64,000 nucleotides of DNA from CAVQZA01 sp963718355 (GTDB lineage: Bacteria; Actinomycetota; Thermoleophilia; Gaiellales; Gaiellaceae). Below the pieces are notes generated by a model. It searched no databases. It saw only the letters and a list, made by a program, of their open reading frames with translations, and was not told where the DNA came from. Shown here in pieces: positions 37,800-45,744 of the stretch (position 1 is its first letter; every line of letters begins with the position of its first letter). The DNA lies in assembly GCA_963718355.1 (NCBI GenBank), contig CAVQZA010000012.1, positions 62,001 to 126,000 of the forward strand. Reading direction: 5' to 3'. The translations under genes and the position numbers were made by a program.

Positions 37800-38938
37800 G
37801 GCGTCGAGGCGCGAGCCAGCCGCTTCAGGACCTTCAGCGGCACCCGTGCCGGACCGGTCGCCTGGCCGGGCGCCGCGAGATCGCCGCGCATCAGACGGAC
37901 GACGACGTCCCAGAGGTAGGGCGCTCGGGCGGCGGTGAACGTCAGCCGCGGGAAACGGTCGAGCGCCCGCTTCGCGCCCCACGAGGCGCGCACCATCGGC
38001 GCGAGTCGCGCGTCGAGCCGCTCGGCGTAGGGCTCGAAGCCGTCCTCGTCGCCGGCGAGGATCGCAACCGCATGCTCCGAGGCGAGCCGGGAGGAGAGGA
38101 ACGCCTCGTACATCCCGTCGCCCGAGAGCGGGTCGACGAGTCCGGCTGCGTCGCCGACGAGCGCAACTCGACCCTGGGCCAGCGGGGACCCGGGCCTGCG
38201 CAGCGGCAGCCGGTGGCCGCGCAGTCCCTCGAGCGCGGCGGCGTCCATCCCGTGCTCCGCGCAGAGGCGCGCGAGGTGCTCGCGCAGCCGCGGGCCCTCG
38301 GAAGCCCAGCCCCCCACTCCCACGTTGACGTGATCGCCCTTTGGGAAGACCCAGCCGTAGCCGCCCGGGACGGTGGCGAACTCGAGCACGAGTCGCCCGC
38401 CGTAGCGCTCGCGCGTGACCGGCGCCCCGTAGGGGATGCTGCCCTCGAGCGCGACGGGACGGTCGCATTCGACGGGCAGCTCGAGCGAGCGGGCGACGAC
38501 GCCGTTCGCGCCGTCCGCGGCGATCAGCACCTCCGCCTCGATCCACTCGCCGTCCGCTTCGACCGAGGTTCCTCGCGCGCGCGTGACTCGAAGTCCGTCC
38601 CGAAACTCGGCGCCCGCCTCGACGGCGCGCTCTGCAAGGTACAGATCGAGCCGCCGCCGCTGGGTCATCAGCGCGAGCGGCGCGGCGGCCTTCCGCTCGA
38701 AGCCGCGCCTATGTCCGATCCGCAGCTCGAAGGTCGTGACCACGTCCTCGACGACCGGGTCGATTCCGAAGGGGAGCTGTCGCAGGGCGCGGATCGTGAC
38801 GCCGCCGCCGCATGGTTTGTCGCGCGGGAAACGCTCGCGGTCGACCAGGAGCACCGAGGCGCCGGCCGTGGCCAGTCGAAACGCGGCCGTCGAGCCCGCG
38901 GGCCCAGCACCGACGACGATCGCGTCGTAGCGCAGCAT
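37796..38938 (-). CDS. geranylgeranyl reductase-family flavoprotein
   Basis: 380 residues from ATG 38938. FAD site AIVVGAGPAGSTAAFRLA, the family motif KPCGGGV (residues about 41-47), and VALVGDAAGLVDPLSGDGMYEA for the second FAD contact. It reduces isoprenoid double bonds or epoxidises, depending on subfamily. In Actinobacteria close relatives saturate menaquinone side chains (MenJ-like), which is a reasonable but unproven guess. A perfect dyad GCCAAT-TG-ATTGGC lies 16 nt upstream. Confidence 0.85.
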   Translation of the reverse strand: MLRYDAIVVGAGPAGSTAAFRLATAGASVLLVDRERFPRDKPCGGGVTIRALRQLPFGIDPVVEDVVTTFELRIGHRRGFERKAAAPLALMTQRRRLDLYLAERAVEAGAEFRDGLRVTRARGTSVEADGEWIEAEVLIAADGANGVVARSLELPVECDRPVALEGSIPYGAPVTRERYGGRLVLEFATVPGGYGWVFPKGDHVNVGVGGWASEGPRLREHLARLCAEHGMDAAALEGLRGHRLPLRRPGSPLAQGRVALVGDAAGLVDPLSGDGMYEAFLSSRLASEHAVAILAGDEDGFEPYAERLDARLAPMVRASWGAKRALDRFPRLTFTAARAPYLWDVVVRLMRGDLAAPGQATGPARVPLKVLKRLARASTP

Positions 38939-38953
38939 TCTGCGAATCCTATG

Positions 38954-38967
38954 GCCAATTGATTGGC
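38954..38967. promoter_or_regulatory. palindromic operator candidate upstream of the flavoprotein
   Basis: GCCAATTGATTGGC: six perfect base pairs around TG, 16 nt from the ATG. AT-rich against its surroundings, as MarR/TetR-type operators often are. Confidence 0.4.
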
Positions 38968-39263
38968 AAAGACCCGGCGGTGGCATCACCATTACGCAAC
39001 TCTTAAGGGGAGAGGACGGGGCTGGCGGGATTCCGAGTGCCCTGTCGTCAGCGGAAGCTGTATTCCGATCAACGTGGCGCTTGCGGGCCCCGGAGCCGTC
39101 ACGGCGGCGGCGAGCGCGGAGGGCATCAACTTCGGCGCAGACCGTCACCTGGACGCCACGCACGAACCACTCTTCGCCGCGACCGACATGCGCGGGCGCG
39201 GCCCACTGCGGCCCGGCTCCCACGCGTTCCGCTGGAACGTCCGCCAGGACTTTCCAGCGCTGA
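38968..39263. other. stretch without a recognisable gene
   Basis: About 300 nt between the flavoprotein promoter and tRNA-Tyr. Several frames stay open because of high GC, but none has a plausible start with SD, a recognisable motif or a conserved-looking protein. I see nothing definite; it should contain the tRNA-Tyr 3' processing region at its right end. Confidence 0.5.
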
Positions 39264-39345
39264 TGGGGGAGAGAGGATTCGAACCTCTGAAGGCTGAGCC
39301 GACGGGTTTACAGCCCGTTCCCTTTGGCCGCTCGGGCACTCCCCC
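39264..39345 (-). tRNA. tRNA-Tyr (GTA)
   Basis: 82-nt class II tRNA on the minus strand. Acceptor GGGGGAG/CTCCCCC, anticodon arm GGGCT-GTAAA-CCC with anticodon GTA, a long variable arm, T arm AGAGG-TTCGAAT-CCTCT, discriminator A. CCA is not encoded. Confidence 0.93.
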
Positions 39346-39393
39346 TTGGAGCGGAAGGATTCTAGCCGTCGCGCGGGTACACTCCCGAAACCA

Positions 39394-39466
39394 GCCCTCT
39401 TAGCTCAGCTGGTAGAGCACCTCCATGGTAAGGAGGGGGTCAACGGTTCGAGTCCGTTAGAGGGCT
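39394..39466 (+). tRNA. tRNA-Thr (GGT)
   Basis: 73 nt. Acceptor GCCCTCT/AGAGGGC, D arm AGCTCAGCTGGTAGAGC, anticodon stem CCTCC/GGAGG with loop ATGGTAA (anticodon GGT), T arm with GGTTCGAGTCC, discriminator T. Divergent from tRNA-Tyr. Gene remnants begin 260 nt downstream, so it may have served as an integration target; I could not find a repeated 3' end. Confidence 0.93.
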
Positions 39467-39726
39467 TTAGGAAAACCCCAGGTTCCTGGATGTCATGTCG
39501 CCTGTGCGGGCGACAGCCGATACGCGCGGGACAGGTTTTGGGACAGGCCACCGAAATCGGCCGTGATCCAACAGCCACTACTACGCGACGCAAAAGCGCT
39601 CGTGATCGTGCGGGCTTCTACCTGCCCGTCGTTTGCGGCGGTGACTTCAGCGGCATAGTGCATCTCAACGCCGGGTTCGTAGCCGAACGTTTGAAACCAG
39701 TCGGCGACGTATTACGCGGATGTCTT

Positions 39727-40100
39727 TTAGGTGATGAAGCGGTGGATGGCTTCGTTGGCGTGGTCCTGAAACGACGGGTTGGCGAGATCGGGGAAGATGT
39801 CTGCTTGGTCGACCACGGGACCCTTAAGCGTGTTGGCCGCGCTGGCTTAGAACACGCCGCTGGACAGGGTCGGGTCGGTGACGCCGTCGACCAGTCGCTT
39901 CGCGCCCACGTCAAGCTTGTGGGCGATGCCCACGCGGGGCATGACGTACTTGGCCGCTAGGCGCAGCGGCAATTTGAGGTCATTGGGTGCTTGGGTGCCG
40001 GTGGTGTTGCCGGGGCTCACGCAGATGAATCGGCGGTCGGGGTGTTGGCGGGCCAGGTAGGCCATCCATAGGATGCCGATCAACTTGGCCTGCCCAAAGG
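39727..40100 (-). pseudogene. remnant of a short-chain dehydrogenase (C-terminal part)
   Basis: Reads FGQAKLIGILWMAYLARQHPDRRF, SPGNTTGT... then an in-frame TAA at 39847, and continues in the same frame as ASAANTLKGPVVDQADIFPDL to HANEAIHRFIT and a natural stop at 39727. The stop replaces what is usually a Tyr codon. The catalytic YxxxK reads FGQAK (Tyr to Phe). Everything upstream of the catalytic motif is missing, cut at about 40100 where a different gene fragment starts on the other strand. Confidence 0.8.
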
Positions 40101-40101
40101 C

Positions 40102-40248
40102 CAAATTGACGCTGCCAAGCAGATTCCGCTCGGCCGGGTCGCCGACGTGCACGAGCTGTCCGACGTCATCACGTTCCTTGCGACCCCCGCGGCCGGCTAC
40201 ATCAACGGCGCGATCATCCACGTCGACGGCGGCCGCACCGCGGTCTGA
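40102..40248 (+). pseudogene. C-terminal fragment of a second short-chain dehydrogenase
   Basis: In the frame ending TGA at 40246: QIDAAKQIPLGRVADVHELSDV, ITFLATPAAGYINGAIIHVDGG, RTAV. This is the typical last 50 residues of an SDR (LGR..., FLAS...GxxxxVDGG). No start, no Rossmann part. It abuts the opposite-strand SDR remnant at about 40100. Confidence 0.8.
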
Positions 40249-40259
40249 GAGGAGACGAG

Positions 40260-40312
40260 ATGATCCTGGTCACCACTCCCGGCGACGTCGGACACGAAGC
40301 CACTCGGCCGCT
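40260..40312 (+). pseudogene. N-terminal stub of an NmrA-like NAD(P)-binding protein
   Basis: Good SD (GAGGAG) then MILVTTPGDVGHEA, the start of an NmrA/azoreductase-type Rossmann protein (MILVTTPTGxxG in intact members). Homology fades after about 19 codons, where the methyltransferase gene on the other strand ends. With the SDR fragment just upstream it looks like a broken two-gene operon. Confidence 0.5.
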
Positions 40313-40942
40313 TCAATTCCGGCGACGCGCGCGAACGACGGCGTCGACGCCGGAGCGAGCTGCGGGTCTCGGACGATCCTCGGCAACGATCAACTCCCAG
40401 TGTGCTGGATCGAGGGCGGGCGTCACGGTGGCGAGCGAGACCTGCACCTGACCGGCCGCAGGAGTCGAGTCTCCGGTGGCCGGGTCGACGGGCTGGTGCC
40501 CGACGAGTAACAGCGTCCCGCCGGGAGCTACCGCTGCTGCCAGCCGCCTGACCATCTCCCCCACCGACCCCGCGATGTGGACGTACAGGGAGACCGCGAG
40601 GTCGTAGCGACCCGGCTCCGGCGTCCAGGTTCCGAGATCGGCCTCCACCCAGTCGATGCGCCCTGCGAGCTCCGGCCCGGCAGCCTCGGCCGCCGATCTG
40701 CTCTGGGCGAGAGCGGCCGCAGAGAAGTCGACCGCCGTGACCCGCCAGCCCTGCGCGGCCAGCCAGATCGCATCGGCGCCGTGACCGCAGCCGGCATCGA
40801 GGGCGAGGCAGGGCTTCAGGCCGTCGATCTCGGAGGTCAGATGCCCGTTCGCAGGTCGATGCGCGACCTGATCCCCATGCTCGCTCAAGGTCCTGGCCCA
40901 GAGCCGTTCCCAGAAGTCGCGGTCGTACGTCGGCTCCGTCAC
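40313..40942 (-). CDS. class I SAM-dependent methyltransferase
   Basis: 209 residues. Motif I LALDAGCGHGADAIWLA (about 46-62), motif II VTAVDFSAAAL, and WVEADLGTW, YDLAVSLYVHI, PGGTLLLVGHQP. N-terminal YDRDFWERLWARTL matches tellurite-resistance-like/thiopurine-type small methyltransferases. Substrate unknown. Its start overlaps the MFS gene stop by 4 nt, so it is third in deoR-MFS-methyltransferase. Confidence 0.88.
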   Translation of the reverse strand: MTEPTYDRDFWERLWARTLSEHGDQVAHRPANGHLTSEIDGLKPCLALDAGCGHGADAIWLAAQGWRVTAVDFSAAALAQSRSAAEAAGPELAGRIDWVEADLGTWTPEPGRYDLAVSLYVHIAGSVGEMVRRLAAAVAPGGTLLLVGHQPVDPATGDSTPAAGQVQVSLATVTPALDPAHWELIVAEDRPRPAARSGVDAVVRARRRN

Positions 40943-42099
40943 GAGGGGATCGCAGCCTCAGGCTCCGGGACGACATTCACCGTCGGCTTGGGCGCCGCCG
41001 CACGGCCGCCCAACGCGGCTACGGCGAGCGCTGCGACCACGAGCAGCGCGAGTGTCTTCGGCAGCCCGATCCGATCGGCGAGAAGACCGATCAGCGGCGG
41101 GCCGACGATGAAGCCCGTGTAGCCGATCGTGAAGGTGGCGGCGAGTGAAGGACCGGGCGGATCGAGCCGCCCCGCCGCGCTGAAGAGCAGCGGCACGGCG
41201 TTCGCGATGCCGAGGCCGCAGATCGCGAAGCCGAGCACGGCGGGCACCGTCTCGCCGATCAGCAGGACGCCGCCCAGCGCGACCGCTACCAGCGACATGC
41301 CGCCGCGCATCAGCGTCGAGGCGCCGAGGCGTATGTTGAGAGCGTCGCCGCCCAGGCGCGCGACCGCCATCCCGAGCGAGAAGCCGGTGAACGCCGTCGC
41401 CGCCGCCGCGGTGCTGGCGCCGACGTCGTGGCGGAGGTAGATCCCGCCCCAGTCGCCGATCGCGCCCTCGGTCATCATCGCCAGGAAGCACAGTCCGCCG
41501 ATCAGGAGCACGGCGCGCGAGGGCAGCGCGAACCCGCTTCCCGCCTTGGACTGGGCGGATGCACTCCCCAGCCGGCCGGTGATCCACAATGACGCCAGCC
41601 AGAGTGCAACGCCGACTACCAGGCTTTCTAGCCGCGGGTCGACTCCCGCCGCGGCGGCGATCGCGACCAGGCCCGCAGCGATGAATCCGCCCACGCTCCA
41701 GCCACCGTGCAGCGACGACATGATCGGCCTGCCCAGCTCTCGTTCGACGGCGACGCCGTGGGCGTTCATGGCGACGTCCATCGCGCCGCCGCTCGCTCCG
41801 AAGACGAACAGGATCGCGCCGAGCGTCACCGGGCTCGTCGCCAGGAGCGGCAGCGGCAGCATCAGGCAGAAGACCAGCGCAGCGGCGCGCGTCACCGAGG
41901 CGCTCGAGCGCCCGTTGAGGATGTGCCCGGTCAAGGGCATCGAGACGAGCGCGCCCGCGGCCATGCACAGCAGGCACAACCCGAGGGTCGCTTTCGAGAT
42001 CGCGAGGTGGTCCTGCAGCCACGGGATGTGCGCGACCCAGGTCCCCATCATCGCGCCGTTGATAGCGAACACAGAGAACGTCGCCAGGCGCAGCGTCAT
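40939..42099 (-). CDS. MFS transporter
   Basis: 386 residues from ATG 42099, about 12 membrane helices, no signal. N-terminal AINGAMMGTWVAHIPWLQDHLAISKATLGLCLL resembles YbjJ/fucose-permease-like MFS members. It is coupled by a 4-nt overlap to the DeoR regulator, so a carbohydrate or nucleoside-type substrate or efflux function is plausible. I cannot name the solute. Confidence 0.88.
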   Translation of the reverse strand: MTLRLATFSVFAINGAMMGTWVAHIPWLQDHLAISKATLGLCLLCMAAGALVSMPLTGHILNGRSSASVTRAAALVFCLMLPLPLLATSPVTLGAILFVFGASGGAMDVAMNAHGVAVERELGRPIMSSLHGGWSVGGFIAAGLVAIAAAAGVDPRLESLVVGVALWLASLWITGRLGSASAQSKAGSGFALPSRAVLLIGGLCFLAMMTEGAIGDWGGIYLRHDVGASTAAAATAFTGFSLGMAVARLGGDALNIRLGASTLMRGGMSLVAVALGGVLLIGETVPAVLGFAICGLGIANAVPLLFSAAGRLDPPGPSLAATFTIGYTGFIVGPPLIGLLADRIGLPKTLALLVVAALAVAALGGRAAAPKPTVNVVPEPEAAIPS

Positions 42100-42845
42100 A
42101 CGGCTACCACGTCGATGCCGGCGCTCGTGTACGGGCGTGTCAGCTCGCCGCTGCCGTCGGTGACCAGGTGATCGATGTCCGCGAGTTGCGCGACGACCCA
42201 CGGGCTTGCGGTGCGGAGCTTGTCCGCCGTCGCGAGCGCGATCACCTCGCCGGCCGAGGCCACCATGGCGCGCTTCACATACGCCTCTTCCTCGTCGGGC
42301 GTCGTGACGCCGACGTCGGGATGCAGCGAACAGATGCCGAGCACGCAGAGGTCGGCCCGCACCGTGTGGAACGCCTCGACTGCGGCCGCCCCGACTGCGA
42401 CCTGGGCGTCCTTCAGCAGGCGGCCACCGACGAGTATGACCTCGGCCCTCGGGTGATTCGCCAGCGCCGACGCGACCGGCGGCGAGTTGGTGACGACGGT
42501 GCCGTCATAGAGCAGCGGGAGACGACGGGCCAGCTCCAGCGTCGTCGTACCGCCGTCGAGGACGATCACGCGTGCGCCGGCGAGCAACGGCAGCGCCGCC
42601 ACGGCGAGTGCTGCCTTCTCCTCGTGTGAGATCTCGAGCCGGTTCGCGAACGAGCTCGTCGGCGGCGCGGAGGCCAGCGCGCCGCCGTGAACGCGATGCA
42701 GCAGGCCTTGCTCGGCGAGGTCCCGCAAGTCGCGGCGCACGGTGTCCTCGGACACGCCGAGGCTGGCCACGAGCTCCGAGGCGACGACCCTCCCGTCGCG
42801 CTCGACCAACGTGAGGATCGCCTGTCTCCGTTCCTCCGTCAGCAC
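42096..42845 (-). CDS. DeoR-family transcriptional regulator
   Basis: 249 residues. N-terminal HTH typical of DeoR (ERRQAILTLVERDGRVVASELVASLGVSEDTVRRDLRDL, HRVHGGAL) and a DeoRC sensor domain with VLDGGTTTLELARRLP and ICSLHPDVGVTTPDEEEAYVKRAM. These bind phosphorylated sugars. It probably controls its own operon with the MFS transporter and the methyltransferase. ATG 42845 sits 55 nt from the SDR stop. Confidence 0.93.
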   Translation of the reverse strand: MLTEERRQAILTLVERDGRVVASELVASLGVSEDTVRRDLRDLAEQGLLHRVHGGALASAPPTSSFANRLEISHEEKAALAVAALPLLAGARVIVLDGGTTTLELARRLPLLYDGTVVTNSPPVASALANHPRAEVILVGGRLLKDAQVAVGAAAVEAFHTVRADLCVLGICSLHPDVGVTTPDEEEAYVKRAMVASAGEVIALATADKLRTASPWVVAQLADIDHLVTDGSGELTRPYTSAGIDVVAV

Positions 42846-42900
42846 TCTGCGCGTTATAGCACGGATCTGCAGGTTTCTGCGGGTTACGCCGGCCTTGGCC

Positions 42901-43851
42901 TCAGGTCAGCCAGTCCTCCGAGAGCTGCCAGAGCCGGTCTGCGTTCGCTGGGTCGAGGGCGTACGGCGCGACGCCGGAGGTGCTCGTGTCCGGAGCGTCG
43001 GGAGCGAGGACGAGCGCCTCGTTGCAGTCCTCGAAGTAGCGGCCGCCGATGCCCTCGAGCTGCGGCGATGTCGCGACGAGGACGCTCGTCGCGGCGCCCT
43101 GCTCGATCGTCTTGAACTCCACCTTCACGTCGCCGAACATCTGTCCGCCCTCGGCGCGCAGGCCCGCGACGAGCTCCGGGTCCATGTGCCGCGAGAGATT
43201 CGTGTCGAGGATCACACCCGGATGGACTGCGTTGGCGGTGATCCCGTCCCCGGCCCACCGGCTCGTCGCCCCGACGGCGAACAGGATGTTGGCGGTCTTG
43301 GACTGGCCGTAGGCGAGCCACGGGTCGTAGGGACGCGAGGTGAAGCTCACATCGTCGAAGACCACCGGTGAGCGCAGGTGCCCACGTGAGCTGAGTGACA
43401 CGATCCGCGCGTTGCCGGCGGCGGCGAGCGCATCGTGCAGGCCGACCGCGAGTGCGAAGTGGCCGAGATGGTTGGTCGCGAACTGCAGCTCCCACCCCTC
43501 CGCCGTCAGCTCGAGCTCGGGCAAGGCCATCACGCCCGCGTTGTTGACCAGCAGGTCGAGCGGCCCGCTCCAGCTCGAGGCGAAGGCGTCGATCGACGCG
43601 CGGTCGGCGAGGTCGAGCCGGCCGACATGGACCGTCGGCGCTCCGATCTCGGCGGCCGTGCGCCGACCCGCGTCGGTGTCGCGCACCGCGAGCGTCACCT
43701 CGGCGCCGGCGCCCGCGAGCGCGCGTGCCGTTTCGACGCCGATCCCGGACGAGCCGCCGGTCACAACCGCGCGCTTGCCGCTGAGGTCGATTCCGGCGAT
43801 CACCTCTGCAGCTGTGGATTCGCGGCCGAACGGAGTCGTGATGATGCCCAT
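42901..43851 (-). CDS. short-chain dehydrogenase/reductase (retinol-dehydrogenase-like)
   Basis: 316 residues. Cofactor motif VTGGSSGIG (about 30-38), NNAGVM, FATNHLGHFAL, Ser in IVSLSSRGH and catalytic YGQSK. Subfamily resembles the long SDRs close to retinol dehydrogenases/WW-domain oxidoreductase. It starts 3 nt after the stop of the XRE-TPR regulator, so it is co-transcribed with it and may be part of its output. Confidence 0.9.
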   Translation of the reverse strand: MGIITTPFGRESTAAEVIAGIDLSGKRAVVTGGSSGIGVETARALAGAGAEVTLAVRDTDAGRRTAAEIGAPTVHVGRLDLADRASIDAFASSWSGPLDLLVNNAGVMALPELELTAEGWELQFATNHLGHFALAVGLHDALAAAGNARIVSLSSRGHLRSPVVFDDVSFTSRPYDPWLAYGQSKTANILFAVGATSRWAGDGITANAVHPGVILDTNLSRHMDPELVAGLRAEGGQMFGDVKVEFKTIEQGAATSVLVATSPQLEGIGGRYFEDCNEALVLAPDAPDTSTSGVAPYALDPANADRLWQLSEDWLT

Positions 43852-43854
43852 GAC

Positions 43855-45198
43855 CTAGCCGGTCTGCTCGGGAAGGCGCGCCGGCTCGCCCGGATCCGCG
43901 GCGATTGAGGCGTCGCGGCCGCGCCCCGTGGGGCGGCTTGCGGAGATGGAGCGCTTGAGAACTTCGAGTGCCGCTTCGGGACGGCCGGTCTCTTCGAGCA
44001 GCTCGGCGAGCCGTGTCCCGGCCTCGATCAGGTACGGCTTTCCATGCTCCTCGAGGATCGACACGGCGAGCTCGAGCAATTCGATGGCGCGGCCCGTGGC
44101 GCCGTCGGCCCTGAAGACGTCGGCCAGAAGCATGTAGCCACGCCCGCGATCCTGCAGATCGAGCACGCCCATCTTTCCGAGCACCTCTGCCGCTGCCCGC
44201 GACGCCTCCTTGACCCGGCCGAGCGAGAGCAGCGCCCTCGTCTCCTCGAGCGCGAATTTCGCGTCGTCGTGGACGCTGAGCTCGCCGCCGAGGAGCTCCC
44301 GCCCACGCTTGAGCTGTTTCAGCGACTCGCTCCCGTGGCCGGCTTCGACCTCCGCGTACGCGAGCAATTGATAGGCCAGCGCGACGTAGGAGTCGTTTTC
44401 GGTCCGCTCGAGGATCTCGATCGCCCGCCGTGCGTAGCGAACGCCCAGCTGCGGACTCTTGTGAACCGTGTGCAGCCGTGATTGCGACCAGTACACCTTG
44501 GCCGTTGCGAGCGGGTCTCGAAGATCGTGGGCGATACGGATCGACTCCCCGAGCAGCTGCTCGGCCCGCTCCAGCTCCCCGCTGTCGATCAGGGCGTTGG
44601 CAAGCAGCACCTGAAACCGAAAGGTCTCCAACGGCGCCTCCGCCGTCACAGCTTCGGCAAGCGCGCGTTCCAGGAGAGCCCGCGCCGAGGCCAACTCACC
44701 GGTCGTCGCGTAGGCGCGGGCGAGGCTGTCGATCGCGGCCGGGTCGTCCAGGAGACGCCCCTCGCGCACCTCGATGGCTCGCTCGAGGAGCGTGATCGCC
44801 CTCGTCAGCTGATCTTCGCGAAAGGCGATCTGGCCGAGTCCGGCAAGCGCGACAGGGTCCTTCGGATTCTCGTCGAGGCGCTTGCGGTAGACCTCGCGCG
44901 CCACGCCGATCTCCCCCAACCGCAGGGCCACCTCGGCGTCGAGGAGGGGCTGGTCGCCGTCGTCCTCCTCCACCCCTGTCGCCAGAAACTGCGGCGAGAT
45001 GGCCAACCGGCGGGCGAACTCGTGGATCACCTGCAGCGAGGGGACCCGGGCGCCCGACTCGATCCGCGAAATGTAGGCGTTCGTGCAGCCCGTAAACGCC
45101 AGATCGCGCTGCGAGAGGCCGGCCCGTCTGCGCGCCTCGCGGAGCCGGCGCCCAACAAGCTTCGGATCGTCGATATGCATTCCGGTCGAACGGGGCAT
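43855..45198 (-). CDS. XRE-family regulator with C-terminal TPR array (RRNPP-like)
   Basis: 447 residues from ATG 45198 (ATG 45180 is an alternative). HTH_3 domain (about 14-73): VGRRLREARRRAGLSQRDLAFTGC, YISRIESGARVPSLQVIHEF. The rest (about 85-430) is helical repeats of TPR type (NPKDPVALAGLGQIAFRE, YATTGELASARALLERALAEA, YVALAYQLLAYAEVEAGHG and so on), about eight units. This HTH plus TPR layout is that of peptide-sensing regulators (PlcR, Rgg, NprR). A 34-residue secreted peptide gene lies divergently 148 nt away. A downstream SDR shares the operon. Confidence 0.88.
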   Translation of the reverse strand: MPRSTGMHIDDPKLVGRRLREARRRAGLSQRDLAFTGCTNAYISRIESGARVPSLQVIHEFARRLAISPQFLATGVEEDDGDQPLLDAEVALRLGEIGVAREVYRKRLDENPKDPVALAGLGQIAFREDQLTRAITLLERAIEVREGRLLDDPAAIDSLARAYATTGELASARALLERALAEAVTAEAPLETFRFQVLLANALIDSGELERAEQLLGESIRIAHDLRDPLATAKVYWSQSRLHTVHKSPQLGVRYARRAIEILERTENDSYVALAYQLLAYAEVEAGHGSESLKQLKRGRELLGGELSVHDDAKFALEETRALLSLGRVKEASRAAAEVLGKMGVLDLQDRGRGYMLLADVFRADGATGRAIELLELAVSILEEHGKPYLIEAGTRLAELLEETGRPEAALEVLKRSISASRPTGRGRDASIAADPGEPARLPEQTG

Positions 45199-45298
45199 CC
45201 TGCGCATCCTACCAACGCCCTGCGGACGGGATTGTCTGTAGTTAGCTCCATTTCCTCGACCTATTGCCGCCGCCGTCGTGTTCCCAGATACTCGGACT

Positions 45299-45312
45299 CG
45301 GCCCCGGGGCCG
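45299..45312. promoter_or_regulatory. palindrome in the XRE/peptide divergent promoter region
   Basis: CGGCCCCGGGGCCG, a perfect 14-bp palindrome 34 nt before the peptide ATG. Candidate operator for the XRE-TPR regulator, but a GC-rich palindrome can arise by chance here. Confidence 0.3.
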
Positions 45313-45346
45313 TCCGGTAACCCCTCCACGGAAGGACGGCTCACAC

Positions 45347-45451
45347 ATGCGGAACTCGATTCGCTCCCTCGGAGCGCTTGTGGCCCTCGCTGCGTTCATT
45401 GCCCTGGTGCTCGTGCCCACGGCCGCCGCCGGCGGCCCGCCCTGGCCGTAG
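45347..45451 (+). CDS. 34-residue secreted peptide (candidate signal)
   Basis: Starts at ATG 45347 with a strong GGAAGGA SD. The sequence is a complete Sec signal (MRNSIRSLGALVALAAFIAL, then VLVPTAAA) with only GGPPWP after the predicted cleavage site and then a stop. That is the layout of exported signalling peptides: a pro-peptide with a short C-terminal mature part. It faces an XRE-TPR regulator of the peptide-sensor type. The size is below the usual limit for annotated genes. Being a real gene is likely from SD and signal quality; the signalling role is inference. Confidence 0.65.
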   Translation: MRNSIRSLGALVALAAFIALVLVPTAAAGGPPWP

Positions 45452-45473
45452 GCCGACCAGGAACTCGGCGACA

Positions 45474-45509
45474 GTTGGGTGGCGCGGCGTAGCTGCTGCG
45501 TCACCCAAC
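45474..45509 (+). terminator. hairpin after the secreted peptide gene
   Basis: GTTGGGTG (45474-45481) and CACCCAAC (45502-45509) form a perfect 8-bp stem with further GC pairing inside. It lies 22 nt after the stop. No U tract. Confidence 0.5.
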
Positions 45510-45512
45510 GGA

Positions 45513-45540
45513 TTGACAGGAGTTTATTGAGGTGTAAGTT
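45513..45540 (+). promoter_or_regulatory. sigma-70-type promoter
   Basis: TTGACA (45513-45518, perfect -35), 16 nt, TAAGTT (45535-45540). The predicted start is around 45547, the first base of the structured element that follows. Confidence 0.5.
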
Positions 45541-45546
45541 TCCGCG

Positions 45547-45644
45547 GGTGCGGCCCGCGGCTATCGCGCGGATCGCCTGCCCGCAGACAGGCTCCGCGTC
45601 TAGGCGTCCGCTTGCCAGCGCCGCCGCCCAGCCACGGGCCGCAC
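45547..45644 (+). ncRNA. candidate structured RNA with three-way-junction potential
   Basis: Closing stem GTGCGGCCCG (45547-45556) with CGGGCCGCAC (45635-45644), 10 perfect bp. Inside: hairpin CGCGGA-tc-GCCTG...CAGGC-TCCGCG, and hairpin GGCG...CGCC. A good promoter starts at its first base. It is either a free small RNA or the leader of the SDR-like gene 100 nt downstream. It does not match a riboswitch class I recognise. The remaining gap to 45744 shows no gene. Confidence 0.4.
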
Positions 45645-45744
45645 ATAGTCTCTTTCAGTCGGTGCGACACGTCCATCGTCGACGCCGACGCCGATCAGGA
45701 GGAGCGTTGACTCTCACTGCACAGCGCCTCTATCGTGAGTGCCG

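Noticed and set aside
39394..39466. tRNA-Thr as a proven attachment site
   Set aside because: No second copy of its 3' end and no integrase gene could be found by eye inside the window; kept only as a possibility.
39518..39525. GCCGATAC in the degenerate region downstream of tRNA-Thr
   Set aside because: No matching -35 and no gene behind it.
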